From positions 4,898,001 through 4,962,000 of the forward strand of contig JBHGNT010000003.1 of NCBI GenBank assembly GCA_043228905.1: a stretch of 64,000 bases of DNA, in the 5' to 3' direction. The translations under genes and the position numbers were made by a program. The stretch's first letter is position 1, and every line of letters starts with the position of its first letter. Below the pieces are notes generated by a model. That model did no database searches and was not told the DNA's origin. It saw only the letters and a list, made by a program, of their open reading frames with translations. Origin of the DNA: Azolla caroliniana. Lineage: Eukaryota; Polypodiophyta. This document shows positions 46,617 to 58,560 of the stretch, in pieces.

Positions 46617-46984
46617 TGTGAAATGGCACATAAGAGATCAAAACCAGTCTACTTAGCTTCTTACTTCTTAATCAATTTATAGTTGATACAATGGAACCCA
46701 TTTGGGTTGGCTTGGCTAAAAAGGGTGTGCTAAAAGGGTGAGTCATTTTGGGCACACGCATCCTAAAAAGGGTGAGCTAAAAGGGTGGCACAAAGGAACA
46801 CATGCACACCACATTTCCCCCCTAGGGGAAACAAGAGATTGAGGGGCATGAACAATAACAAGACAAGTACATGAACAAGAACAAGAACAATGGCTTGTTG
46901 AAGGAGGGGGAGCATCTGATGACAGGTTTCAAATGGAAATCCATGGATGATTCTAGTGCGAGGTGAGGGTTACGCCCATAGATT

Positions 46985-47190
46985 GCTCGAAAGGGGTTGA
47001 TTTATGTAGCCATCTCGTGTTTGAGGGTCTTGTTGAGGCGTTCGGTGAAGATGGCGTGGGGATGTAAACATCTACGGACACATAGTTGAGTTGCAACGAC
47101 GTTGAGGACATCCCAGTGGAACTGTTGGCCTTGATAGTTGGACGGGGCTAGTGACGGAAAACGACCTAGCAATCGGTGAATAGAGATCAA
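46985..47190 (-). pseudogene. Possible Ty3/gypsy integrase relic
   Basis: The minus-strand reading contains FHWDVLNVVATQLC and TERLNKTLKHEMA. These resemble the part of gypsy integrase just before and after the HPQTDGQTERxNRTLE motif, but the HPQTDGQ part is degraded to HPHAIF. Only this fragment is visible. Confidence 0.45.
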
Positions 47191-47490
47191 TCACTCCTGT
47201 GGACTGAGGGCCACCTGGACTTTGCTGAGGTGGGGGACAGGAGGGCTATCGTGTCGGAGGGGGATCGAGGAAAGATCATATGGCGGCGAAGATCAATCGC
47301 TCCTGTGGACTGAGGGCCACCTGGACTTGGCTGAGGTGGGGGACAAGAGGGCTATCGTGTCGGAGGGGGATCAAGGAAAGATCATATGGCAGCGAAGATC
47401 AATCGCTCCTGTGGACAGAGGGCCACTTGGACTTGGCTGAGGTGGGGGACAGGAGGGCTATCCTGTAGGAAGGGGATCGGAGAAACTTGT
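47180..47490. repeat. 106-bp tandem repeat, three units
   Basis: CTCCTGTGGAC lies at 47194, 47300 and 47406, exactly 106 bp apart. Units include GAGGGCCACCTGGACTT and GGGCTATCGTGTCGG. GC content is clearly higher than in the surroundings. Confidence 0.85.
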
Positions 47491-47872
47491 GGGACAATAA
47501 GTTCGTGGGCAACCTAAGGTGAGGGGGAAGAGATGGATACTTTGGACGTGGGGGAATGGTACCTGTCATCTCCACCAATATGTGAAATGCACATAAGAGA
47601 TCAAAACCAGTCTACTTAGCTTCTTACTTCTTAATCAATTTATAGTTGATACAACGGAACCCATTTGGGTTTGCTTGGCTAAAAAGGGTGTGCTAAAAGG
47701 GTGGGTCAACTTGGGTATGTGCATCCTAAAAAGGGTGAGCTAAAAGGGTGGCACAAAGGAACACATGCACACCACAATATTGATAATGTAAACTTTGGCT
47801 AAAACAAACATTTTCATTTATCATTCATAACTTTCCTTGACATTCCATTCTTTTCTTTCATTCATTCACTAC

Positions 47873-50800
47873 ATGGAGAAGCCTCACCGATACATCTCTG
47901 GGGGCTGGGACTCCAATGAGATCACAGAAGCGTTCAAGAAATCGAGAGCAACTCTACTCAACCTCACCTCGACCTCAACCTCTCATGACCTAGACTTAAT
48001 TAATCTCGCCAATGTTGAGAACCTCTTCCTCCTCAATGTCGCCAATTTGCTATTGCTGCGGTGGTGGATGCACTTTCTCGGTCCAGCCTTCCTTTCTTTA
48101 AATTCGTAGACCGCATCATGCTCATCAAGGCATTGGACCCTGCGATCGAGGCACATGTGTGGAGGAACCCGCGCAAATTCATGTTGGGATCGGATTTGAA
48201 GCGAGTGCCTGCTACGTCCATCCGATTGTTCATCTACGGAGATCCATTCGCAAGTAAAAACATGAATGACCACACTCTCTCCAATACTGAAAATCAAATG
48301 AAATTCCACACTAACACTTGCACTGCATTTTGTTTGGTGCAAGAAAGACTACCCTTGTATCCACCATGCGCTCTATGTATATGCGAAAGAGGGATTGGGT
48401 GGGAGCCCTGTTGACCAGCCTGTTTACTGGAGAGTGCACAAAAGGAATCGAGGTGCAAGCCATAAACAAAGAAGGAATCCAAGTGTCATTGTGGGACATG
48501 GCAAGCCAACAAGAGTTCCACGCATTCCATGACTTCATGTTCCCAGACATAGGAACCAGCTCTTATCAATTACCATCCATGTTCATGTTCGTTTGGGCCC
48601 CGTGGATAGCGAAAGTAAAGACACAGGAGAAAGGGGAAAAAACGAGGACTTCCAAGCAAGCTTCAAGTACTGGCTCAGATTCCTCACCTCCAAATGCCGT
48701 CAATCCATCAATCCTCTCAAAGTGATCCTTGTATTCACACGAGCAGACCAAATGGAGCTCGTCTCAAGCTTTCTCTCAGATTCGATCAATTCACTTCGAT
48801 CAAAATTCAAAAGGGTGATTGACATTATGAACCCTCCTTTTGATGTGGATGCAAGAAACAAGGATTTTGTGAAACCTGTAGCAGAACGTATTTTCAACAT
48901 TGCCAAAGATGTGCTCCAAGGTATTGAGCTCTACAACATCTGCACCTAGGTATGCAAAAACCTCTTGAATTATTCGAAGAGCACAAACGAACAAATCATT
49001 ACATGGGAGGAATTCACCACAATATGCAATAATGATGCCAATGCTAAATTAAATGCAAGCGCCATGGTAAATTAAATGCAATAATGAGTCTAGTAACATC
49101 ATCTACATAAGTAGATTCAAACACATTATTCTTGATCCCAGTTGGTTTTGCAATAAGATCATTGGAAGCCTCATTGGTTTCCCAATGCATGGAGAATCAA
49201 AGGGTATCGTTGGATTTGAGAATGGATGCATCCCTCACGATTTTCTAGAGCAGAAGTTTGAATCCATTACCAAATCTAAAGCAATGGGCTCGTTACTAGT
49301 AGACTTAATGGAAGCCATGCACCTATGTTGCAAAGTCCCCAAAGGAACTGCAGATCTCATCTTTATCCCAGCCATATTGCCAGATGTGGGTGTCCAACAA
49401 CTCCAATGGTCTTGAATGGATGATAATGATACTTTTGTGTATATGGGTAGAAGGTTAGAGTGTGAGAACAAAGACCTCACCTTTCTTACACCAGGCTTGT
49501 TCCCGAGAATTCAGGCATTATTTAGCAATGCTTTCCAATCTAAGGATATTAATGTTGACATCACACTCGGCAAAGATTTCATAACCATATGTCTTCCAAA
49601 GAGCGAGATCATCATCGTCTTCTGCCAAGTAAAATCAAACCATGTCATAGATGTGCTAATTCAAAATGATCAAAATATTGATACTAAAAAAGAGACTCTA
49701 CATATCTTAACTTTTGTTGAAAAGCGAATCATCAAAAACTTGATACCAATATGTGCGCAACCCACCGGCATCCAAGGGGTTACATTGATCAAGAGTGTCA
49801 TCCGGCCCGATTTCTTACACTATCCATCAAAGGCACAAGATAGAGAAGATAAGTGCATAGAAATAACTTATTTGAAGAAACAACTTAAAAGAAACCTAAA
49901 GTGAGGTGAGAAAGAATCTTATGATTGGAAATGGAATAGGCATATGCCCCATCCCTTATCAAATGACTTAATTGATCTCCTCGGGTCAGAGTATTATGGG
50001 GAGGTTCTCAAAGCATATGAGAAATGGTTTGAGGTGAAGGTGAGGGGTGCATTGTTGGAGATTGATGAAATCGTCGACAAATCAAGGAATTATCGTAGTC
50101 GTGAAAATGTGATTAAGACTAGCTTGGAAAATGACCTCGTGCAAGAAGATCAATTAAGATCAGAAGAGCCAATAGAGGTACAATCTACTAATAATATGGT
50201 AAGGTCAATTTTAAGTTTACATCGAAAGATGGATGCCACTCACGAAGTGGTCCTAAAACTAAATGATAAGATGGATCAAATGACCAATAGGCTCGATGAA
50301 ATACATAGAGAACTTCTGAAATGTATGAAGAAAGATACTATCAACAAGGTAGAGAAATCTGTAGGTATGCTTCTAAAAATGGCTCTAAAGAATGAGGTTG
50401 AGAATCAACTCCTTCGTGTCGCACTCCTTATGACTAAATCTCCAACGTCAACCTTTGAGAAAATTTTGGAATGGGTGCCTCGAATTTTGGGAGGAGAAAT
50501 TCTGAGAATCCAACTATATTGTGAGGATGAAAAATTGCCACACCCAGTGGAAAACCAACTTGGTATCACCCTCACTTCTTTGTCAAAGCCTCATTCAAAG
50601 TATTTAGGCAAAGCTCTTCCATATATCAATGCTTTCTTTAATGTTTTGACTATAGCTGCAAGACTTAGGATTTCCTCTGTGGCACCCCTTGCAAGCTCTT
50701 TCATACCTGATTGGACGCCCCACCTTAAACTAGCAAAAGAATACCCAATGATAGAGAGTACTTTGAAATAAAAAAAAGATACATATAGTCTAAGTACATT

Positions 50801-50993
50801 AAACTCTTCTTCCAAAGAGTGGCAAAAGTGCTTGGCATCCATATTGATGGAAAAGGGAGGTTTGACAGACCAAAACATAGCTACGAAGTTCTGCCTCCAA
50901 CGTGCCATCTACTATGAAGCTGACAGGAGTACTCGAGTTGCATGGTTATGCAAGACACACTACAAAGGACAACAACCTTTCCCGTTAGGTTGA
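47873..50993 (+). pseudogene. Roco pseudogene C (LRRs deleted, Roc to tail decayed)
   Basis: Starts with a Roco-like MEKPHRY (47873), then the LRR region is deleted: NVENLFLLNVANL joins directly to the RWWMH frame of the CTGCGGTGGTGGATGCAC segment ahead of Roc. The intron borders are altered (GCAG|GTAA became GCAAGTAA; acceptor GCAGGAAAG became GCAAGAAAG). The P-loop is compromised and the switch reads WDMASQQ instead of WDMAGQQ. Frameshifts (about 48600) and stops (48948-48950, about 49060, 49413, 49902, 50769) break the rest. The tail is clearly recognisable to 50993. It is closer to gene D than to A in the C-terminal half (ILRIQLYCEDEKLPHPVENQ). Confidence 0.9.
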
Positions 50994-51716
50994 ATTATAT
51001 TGTGTTGTATGGATTTGAATCAACAATATTCTCTTATTGGTTTGGAAGGCCTACCTTTATTATAAAATTATAACTCGTATTCAACTTATTTGTGGATTTT
51101 TAACAAGTGTATAATGTCTTTTTTGCTAATGAATGTTTCTGTTCTAGGTATGTTGCATTGCGTACATGCCCTTTCTCTTGGTAGGAGTTTTATCTTTATA
51201 ACGTAATAAAACGTGTCAAGGTGAGTTTTAAAGTATTGTAAGCTAAAAAAAATTGTGTAGTAGACTTGAGAAAACTAGTCCTCTCCTTAAATAATTATCT
51301 TAGCAAAATAAATTATTGGATGCAATAATGTGGTTTAATTAATCTCATGAATGAGCTAAACTATGTATAAAGGTACCGAAAATTAGCGAAACATTCTTCT
51401 ACTAGATACCACAATCATATACACAAGATTAGTGAAATCTTACAACCAGGCACTTAATAGTAATCTATTAGAGATCTGAGAGTGAGGGAGAAATAGAGTG
51501 GAATAGAATAGATATTTGATCATCCATATTGATAAGGCTAATTATGACCTGTGGGACCAAATCGACATGTATAATCTTATATGTGTGTCTTTCCTAAGAA
51601 AAGGGGCTAGAACTATTTAATAAAAACTCTCGATGTGAAAATAATGCATGCACGTATGTGCTCTCTTTTTTTGTTGGAAATTTAAGTATGACACTCACAT
51701 TACCATGCGCGTCTAA
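50994..51716. other. Roco C 3' flank
   Basis: Aligns with 7716-7800 and 8450-8872 but lacks the solo LTR and the copia element, so it gives their empty sites. No gene. Confidence 0.75.
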
Positions 51717-51965
51717 CACGTCATAATATTTCTCATTAATAACCTTATACATTGCATATCTTTATATTTGGATAATGATGCTAGATTATCTTACTTACAC
51801 GTCATAATATTTCTTATTAATAACCTTATACATTGCATATCTTTATATTTGGATAATGATGCTAGATTATCTTACTTACACGTCATAATATTTCTTATTA
51901 ATAACCTTATACATTGCATATCTTTATATTTGAATAATGATGCTAGATTATCTTACTTACAATCT
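51717..51965. repeat. 81-bp tandem repeat, three units
   Basis: CACGTCATAATATTTCT... starts at 51717, 51798 and 51879, exactly 81 bp apart (27 codons), which creates a spurious repeated open frame. Nearly identical units imply a recent expansion. Confidence 0.9.
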
Positions 51966-52289
51966 ACTAACTCAAAAATTAGAATACAAGTTCAAAGCTT
52001 CTGAAAAGCTATTTCTACTAGTATTTCAGCTTTCGAAAGTTGAACACCTTTGAATAAACTTGCCAATTCTAACCAAACAAAAGCAATGTTTTCTGAAACA
52101 TCAGCATACATTGTGCTTTCCATACAGATCATGTAGGTATTGGAGGCAATCTATCCCATAACTACTCTACTTTAATTGCAAAGAAACATTCAAGCCAACA
52201 TTATAAGATACAACAAGAATACTCACATCCAAATTGTTAATTTAGAAAGAATGATTGGAATCCATCTCATACGATTATGAAATGAACTC
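51966..52289. other. AT-rich intergenic DNA
   Basis: No gene or structured repeat recognised. Confidence 0.5.
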
Positions 52290-53110
52290 GAGAGTCCAAA
52301 CAACCAAAAAAAAATTCAAAAGCCAATTCCAAAACTTTATAACAAATCTACAGCCCCAAAAAACAATGATGAATTGGTTCTTGTTATTGACAAACTAGAC
52401 AACCTATTCGCACATGGGTATTCACATACGAATTGGAACTATACGCCAAACCAACAACCTTTGGAAAGCTGCAATTCTTTGAGCAATTGGCCTAGTTCCA
52501 ATCTCACCTCAAAATTTCCTTGAAAAATGGTTAGAAACGCTTTACTACTCCAATAAACCTCTGAAGCAAGATAACGTACAATTCTTATTGAGAAAAATAT
52601 GTCAACCTAACTTTACCAAGCATTGAGAAAAGTTAACCAAAAATAAATCCTACCAAACAAAAACTCCACAATCCCAAAGTAATCACACCAATGGATGCAT
52701 ATCCAGCACTCATAAAATCCATCCAATTTTACATCGACATATTCTGCTCAATTAACTTATCATCAGGTTGTCTAGCCATAATATTTAGTCTATGAACATC
52801 AATTGATCAATAAGACCTCCATATATGCAATGTTAGGCACCAATATTCCATCATCCAAAACTTCAAAAAACCAAAACTCATTATTCCTTCCCATCATACT
52901 CACAACCAACATTCATGTAAACGAAAAAATAACCCACATAGACAAAGCTCCCAACATAAAAGTTGTGAGTATTCTAAAAATAATCGGCCACCACACAACA
53001 ATTATGGAGTTAAACATCCACTGTTACAATAAGATGAACATCCATTTCAGCAAATTGTTATGCCCTTGGTCCGTTTTATTTCTTACAAATATTATGCAAA
53101 CTTGAGACAC
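52290..53110 (-). pseudogene. LINE (non-LTR retrotransposon) ORF2 C-terminal relic
   Basis: On the minus strand, RIAAFQRLLVWRIVPIRM (about 52495-52430) is followed after frame changes by CLVCQ, a stop, then QEPIHHCFWGCRFVIKFWNW (about 52400-52310). The C-x2-C ... H-x-C-F-W-x-C pattern is that of the zinc-binding segment after the reverse transcriptase in plant LINE-type ORF2 proteins. Several stops and frameshifts are present. The upstream part to about 53110 is too decayed to identify, so that boundary is approximate. Confidence 0.5.
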
Positions 53111-53597
53111 CCTCTCTACAAGTGAACCTACTACCATAAACATAGCTTCAAACTTTTACATCAAACGTATGTAAAAGTACATATTATTCGGATTTATTAA
53201 AGACGGGGTGCAGTTGAAACTCAAAAGAGAAAACCTTTATGCCAACAATATTCTATGAAGGCTGTCATAAACCATCAAAATGACGTATAAACATTTTTAA
53301 GTGTATGATCATTAAAGAGAAACTTCATTATCCTACACTAATATTTTCTCGTAGCTAACCATGTGGCCAAAATGGCATGTGTATTATTCCTTAAACCTTT
53401 GGTGTACTAGTACTATAATGGCCTAATGCAGACAATAGTTGCTCCAAGAGGTTTTAGTTTGGCCATGAATGGGAACCTAGGTTAATTCGTATCATTGTTT
53501 ATCATTGTCTTAACTTATTCTCATAATCTTAATGAAATATGTTGAATAAATTAGTGTCAGATTTAAAAGCAATATTCTTATTATATGTATGTATAGA
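53111..53597. other. Intergenic DNA
   Basis: No gene seen. It ends where homology to the Roco spacers begins (TGTAGTATATTTCCTC). Confidence 0.5.
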
Positions 53598-56500
53598 TGT
53601 AGTATATTTCCTCATAAGTAAAACAATATTTAATAGAAGAATTAAAAAGTATATATATGTAATCAATTTGAGCACAAGGATTCTATTAGGCTAATTCCTA
53701 CATCTTATCAAACTCTTAAATCTCATCCCTAATGTCATACATTACATCCCTAATAAGTTTTTATATCATTTATATGGGTTCTTCCTTCTCACCTTGTAGA
53801 ATGCATTGAATTAGATTCTCTAGGCGTAACCTAGATTTTCAAATAGTAAAAAACAGGAATGAACATATCAAGAAGAGGAAGAACTGTAAACGACATAGCT
53901 ACTTCAACAAACCCTTAGCGGATGTGGGCTTGTGAACTTCCTCATGAGCTTCAACTACATCAAGGGAATGAGACAAGCATAAATGTTGTTTCTTCAACTA
54001 AGAGATCTATGGAAATTAGTAGTGTGTGTGTGACTCCATTGAAATAGTGGTCATGCAATGGTCAAGTCGATGAATGAGAGTAATGGCATTCAAGACTCCA
54101 TAATCATAACCCAAAACTCAATATTTATGAATTCAAAGTGTTGGGCAGCACACAATTTCGAAGTTTTATTAAATGGCATACTCTTGATAATCTATTAGCT
54201 AAAAGAACAACTAAAACAATTGTTACAACATACTAGCTTAGCTATATATCAGTGTTTCTTGTGACTCGGTCTCTTGGCATTTCTACATGACATTTACTCT
54301 TGTAGGGAGACTCGTCTAAATTGACTGATACCGAATCAAAACAACCCCAACTATCTCTAATAATGTAAGTCCATTGGCAACAAGGATTGCCAAAGTGCCT
54401 CCGAAAGGAAGTAAAGGAAGAGCATGTCTTAACATAAGTGGTACTAAAACTATCCCTCTTTATGGCATGATTTACAGACCTTTTCAACTCAACAAGGTAC
54501 ACCATTCCTATGTCTCTATTTCATCCATGTCTGTTGAATGGTGAATCTGGATCCATGTCTTCTTATTCTTTAGATGAATGTGGTGTTGCCTAATGAGTTT
54601 GCTAGTCTCTGAGTGTGAGAAATGATGCATTCCCAACAGGATAATGAGCATAGAAAATATAGAGAACCACGTCCACTCTCTTTTAACTGGTTTCCACCAA
54701 TTGATAGATCATGACTCAAAACTGGGCACAGAAACAGAATTTTCTCTCAAAAGAAATGTGAGAAATTAGTAGTTCTTACTGATTTTCCATTGAGCTTTCT
54801 GTTAATTTTCCATTGAGCTTTCTGATCTTACACCCAAAGTACAGTAATTTACAAGTCAAACAGGATGCAAATGCTCAGTATGATAATTAATTTTCTGACC
54901 TCAAGAACTGGCTTGTACTTACAGTTGACAGAATAAATGCAAGGAGTGAGAAGACAATGAATACTGGAGAGATGCTTAGGATAGCAATTCTTAGGTGACG
55001 GTGAAGAAAAGACAATGAATACATTTGGGATCAATTTATCTGGTTGCATACCTACACCCAACTGTAGGGAGAGGGAGACCCATCTAAATTGACTGATTTC
55101 CAATAAAAAAGACCCCAAATATCTATGATATCTGTGAAACCACTAAATTATACATTAATTAACTCTTTGGACATTAAAAATTTGCCCATTAAAGAATATG
55201 AATCAAAACTCCTGGGAATAGAAGAATAGAACAGAGATGGAAACTGTAGGAATCCAATGAATCAAAGCCTACATTCAACAATACGTATAAAATTTGCATC
55301 TCTTCTATAAATCACCATATGCATCCTTAGTTTCCTCACAACAGAGATACCTTCCATATACATGGTTCACCCTACTTGTAGTACCTGCCAGTCCTGTCAC
55401 ACGTCCGTTTCTTCCCAAGTTAATTGAGCCTCTAAGTATACACCATCGAAAGAGTTATATATGCTGATTCATGTGGAGTAATACATCAGATTGTCTACAA
55501 TTTCTGAGTCATAGTATTTAGAGGTTCATACAAAATTTGAGGGTACAAATCGAGAAATCAGAGTTTCAGAGCATCATGTTGATTAGAAACATATTTCTGA
55601 CAATAGAAGTTTGACATTGGGAGCATAATGTTGATTAGAAGCTTATTTCTGATAATAGACGTGATCATGTCAAATGGAGAGGAACATATCGTTTTGGCAA
55701 TGTGACTGCTAAACAATAGATACTTTCCAAGAAGGCAGAAGAGATGGGAAGACCTGTCATATTTCTAAACTGACAGGAGTATGCAAGATGCTAAATTACA
55801 TCTCGCTATGGGGCTTTAAATCGATGACATTTTCTCATTGGCTTGACAGGCTTACTTTCTAATTTTTCTCGTAAACATTTGCAACTAAGAATAATTGTCC
55901 CGTTTTGTAACTGATATTAATCAACCTTATTCATATATTCGAATTAAGTTTGCAATGAGATTTTCTGAGTAAATGCATATGTTGCACAGGGTGTACATCT
56001 TTCTCTCAATTGAAGTTTTATCTCTTGATCATTCAATGGAATTATATCTCCTCCCTTCAGTAACTATCTTAACAAAGAAATTAGCAGCTTAATTCTTGTG
56101 CTTCATCAATGTTGTTGATAATCAGCCTCTGATTATATGAAAATGCATGCACTTTCCACAGTGAAATAGACTTTATAAATTCCAGTCATAATATACTCAA
56201 CGTTCACATTTCTTGTTTCTTGATTTCAACATGATATGGGGTAACATGTGCTTGTCATTATTGGCAGAAATCATGATCAGATGAAACAGGTTGAGAGTGA
56301 CTCGAGATTCGAACTTGTAATTTGTTGAATCTCTAGAGTAGGTGGTATACATAATTTCAGAAACTCAGATTTTCACAATGCTGAAGCTGAGAAACGTGAT
56401 CATCATTCAATGGGTTAGCAAGAAAATTCATCAAAATTTCGTCAGAATCCTACCTGTTGGTTCCAAATGATTTAACAAACTTAAAAAGTCCAAACCATAT

Positions 56501-58120
56501 CCAAGCAACCTGGGCATGTCTTTGGGAAAAATTTCATTCAAGGAAAGTTTCAACTAAGAGTTTAACAAAAATAATTTTGCCTTTAAATTTGTTGGCTGAA
56601 TTATCTGTCCAAGTTATCATGTCCAGTCAAGGACATCTTGGTTAACATATTTCAAAAAGCGTTCCAAAACATTACAATAGGGTTCTCTTATGACATCCGA
56701 TCTCAACTTATTGGTGCAGATCTCTTTACGAGTCTCTTATTCCATGCAATACCTTTAAGATCTATGCTGGAACTCCAATCTGACAACTACCAAAATTATA
56801 TGAAGAGAGAAAGAAAGATACAAGTCCAATCTGAAAGCGAAAATGATATTTAAATCCATGCAATACATATTGAAGATCTATGATACCAAATGTTGTTACA
56901 CTAAATTAATAAAATCAAACTTCAGGCGGTGCACTTAGTGGGAGAGAAACCTTTTATTATAACTACGTATGGCCTAACCAAATAAGAGAAGGGATGAGAT
57001 AGTTATTACCTTGGAGGATTTTTTTTTAAAATCTTTGGAGTGTAAACCCCTAATGTCACACAAGTGATAGAGGGTAAAAAGAGCCAACACTTGGTGATGA
57101 CATGTAAAATCAATCAAATCCCTCATCTTTCCTCGCATTCATTTATCTGTATTTTGACATCCATAACTATTATAGTTAAAACTTAAAATCAATGGAATTT
57201 CTTCTTTTCTCATTCATATTGAACATATTTGTCATTGCGGCATGAAAATATGTGGTTTCAATCTATTAGAAATAAGACGTTATTATAAATAAAATATATA
57301 TTATAAATAAAGAAATAAGAATAACTAATGTAACCACCTATTAACGTAACTTTTGTTCACACAACATTTAGTTACAAAGTTATATTCATGTGAGTTTTGA
57401 TCACAATGAACATTCCTATTACAAACTTCCGAATGATCATGTTGGAGTTGGATATATAGGCTACGTTATTTTAAGAGGTCTATGGGTAAATTCACTAATG
57501 GAAAGACAAAAATGCCCCTTACCTCATACATTCATTCGTCATTAACTTATATTTGTGTGTCGGTAATGGGAATTATACAATGATATATGTTAATGTTGGG
57601 CATAGTTTTATAACCTTACTTTCTATGTTTCTGAATCTTCTCCTAACCTACGGAACCCTTTTTCCTATAATTGGCCCACGAGGTGACCTACATCTTATCT
57701 GAATTTCCTTCGTGACCAACCAAAAATCACGAGAGTAAATTGAAAAGACGAATAATATGCTGAGACTTTCGGGAGACAATGAAGATGCTAAAAGGAAATG
57801 CAAATGGCATGTGCATCGATCAATGAAATTCCTCTTTTTCTCACTCATATGGAATATGTTTTTGTGATTTGAATATTGAACCATTCAAATATAGTTTGAA
57901 GTGCATTTCATCAAACACTCTAATGAAGCAATCAACTTTAGGCTTTAGCTATGGAACATTCTAATGAAGAGATCAACTTTAACTATCCTTCTATCCACCT
58001 CAATGCATCAAAAAGTCAACTTTTTGGATGGCTCGAAAAGTGGATATTAATTTGCATTAACTTTTCTCAAATCAACCAAGTTGATGACAAACTCAACTAA
58101 GTGGTGCCTAAAGAGCGAAG
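53598..58120. repeat. Roco intergenic spacer, copy 3
   Basis: Most complete copy of the spacer (compare 23860-28085 and 4640-6678). It carries about 400 bp (54310-54720) missing from copy 2 and no T1 element upstream. The 89-codon minus frame 54849-55118 is the same in both copies but has no domain. At its right end about 130 bp present before gene A are missing. Confidence 0.85.
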
Positions 58121-58560
58121 GGAAGGATATGGTATGAAACAAAACATATCCCTACGACATATGATACGGCATCACCATTACTCACACGAATGTAGATGGA
58201 TATATATACAATGGAGAAACTTTAATTAACCCCCATCCCAAAATCTACATATACAAGACATGGAGCACTTAGAAACGTCAACCAACATAATGCGAGACGA
58301 TCACAAATCTTCCTCTTATAATATCTACTACTTATTTATTTTTTTTGTAAAAAATAAAAAATCTACTACACAGATATAATCAAGTCCTAGATGAGGGAGG
58401 GCAAGGAAAAGATAAAAAGAGAAAGAGAGGGAAAAAGAAACCTTAGTCCACGCAGTTTTCTGAGAGGGAGACAGACAGACAGACAGACAGTTAGTTAGCC
58501 ACATTCGTCCTCGTTTTGTTAGTTCCGTCCATTCTCTTCTCTTCTTGTTCATCGTCTCCC
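58121..58560 (+). promoter_or_regulatory. Upstream region of Roco gene D
   Basis: Close match to the gene A upstream region, with a shorter (GACA)n tract (about 58468-58490) and a T-run (58335-58346). The ATG at 58561 is chosen because it aligns with gene A (MEKEHLPPPHKLI). The in-frame upstream extension to 58516 begins with TTG and is not used. Confidence 0.45.

Larger units (their letters stand above)
46617..47776. mobile_element. Small LTR-flanked (TRIM-like) element, 1,160 bp
   Basis: Direct terminal repeats 46617-46813 (197 bp) and 47581-47776 (196 bp) both start TGTGAAATG and end CACACCACA. ATAT is duplicated at 46613-46616 and 47777-47780, and the adjacent duplicated flank supplies the empty site. 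Inside lie GATGACAGGT / ACCTGTCATC inverted repeats (about 46918-46927 and 47560-47570), a relic matching Ty3/gypsy integrase on the minus strand, and a 106-bp tandem repeat. No typical primer-binding site or adjacent purine tract was recognised, so the class is provisional. Confidence 0.7.

Noticed and set aside
51768-52004. 78-codon ORF with repeated NLIHCISLYL
   Set aside because: Created by the 81-bp tandem repeat.
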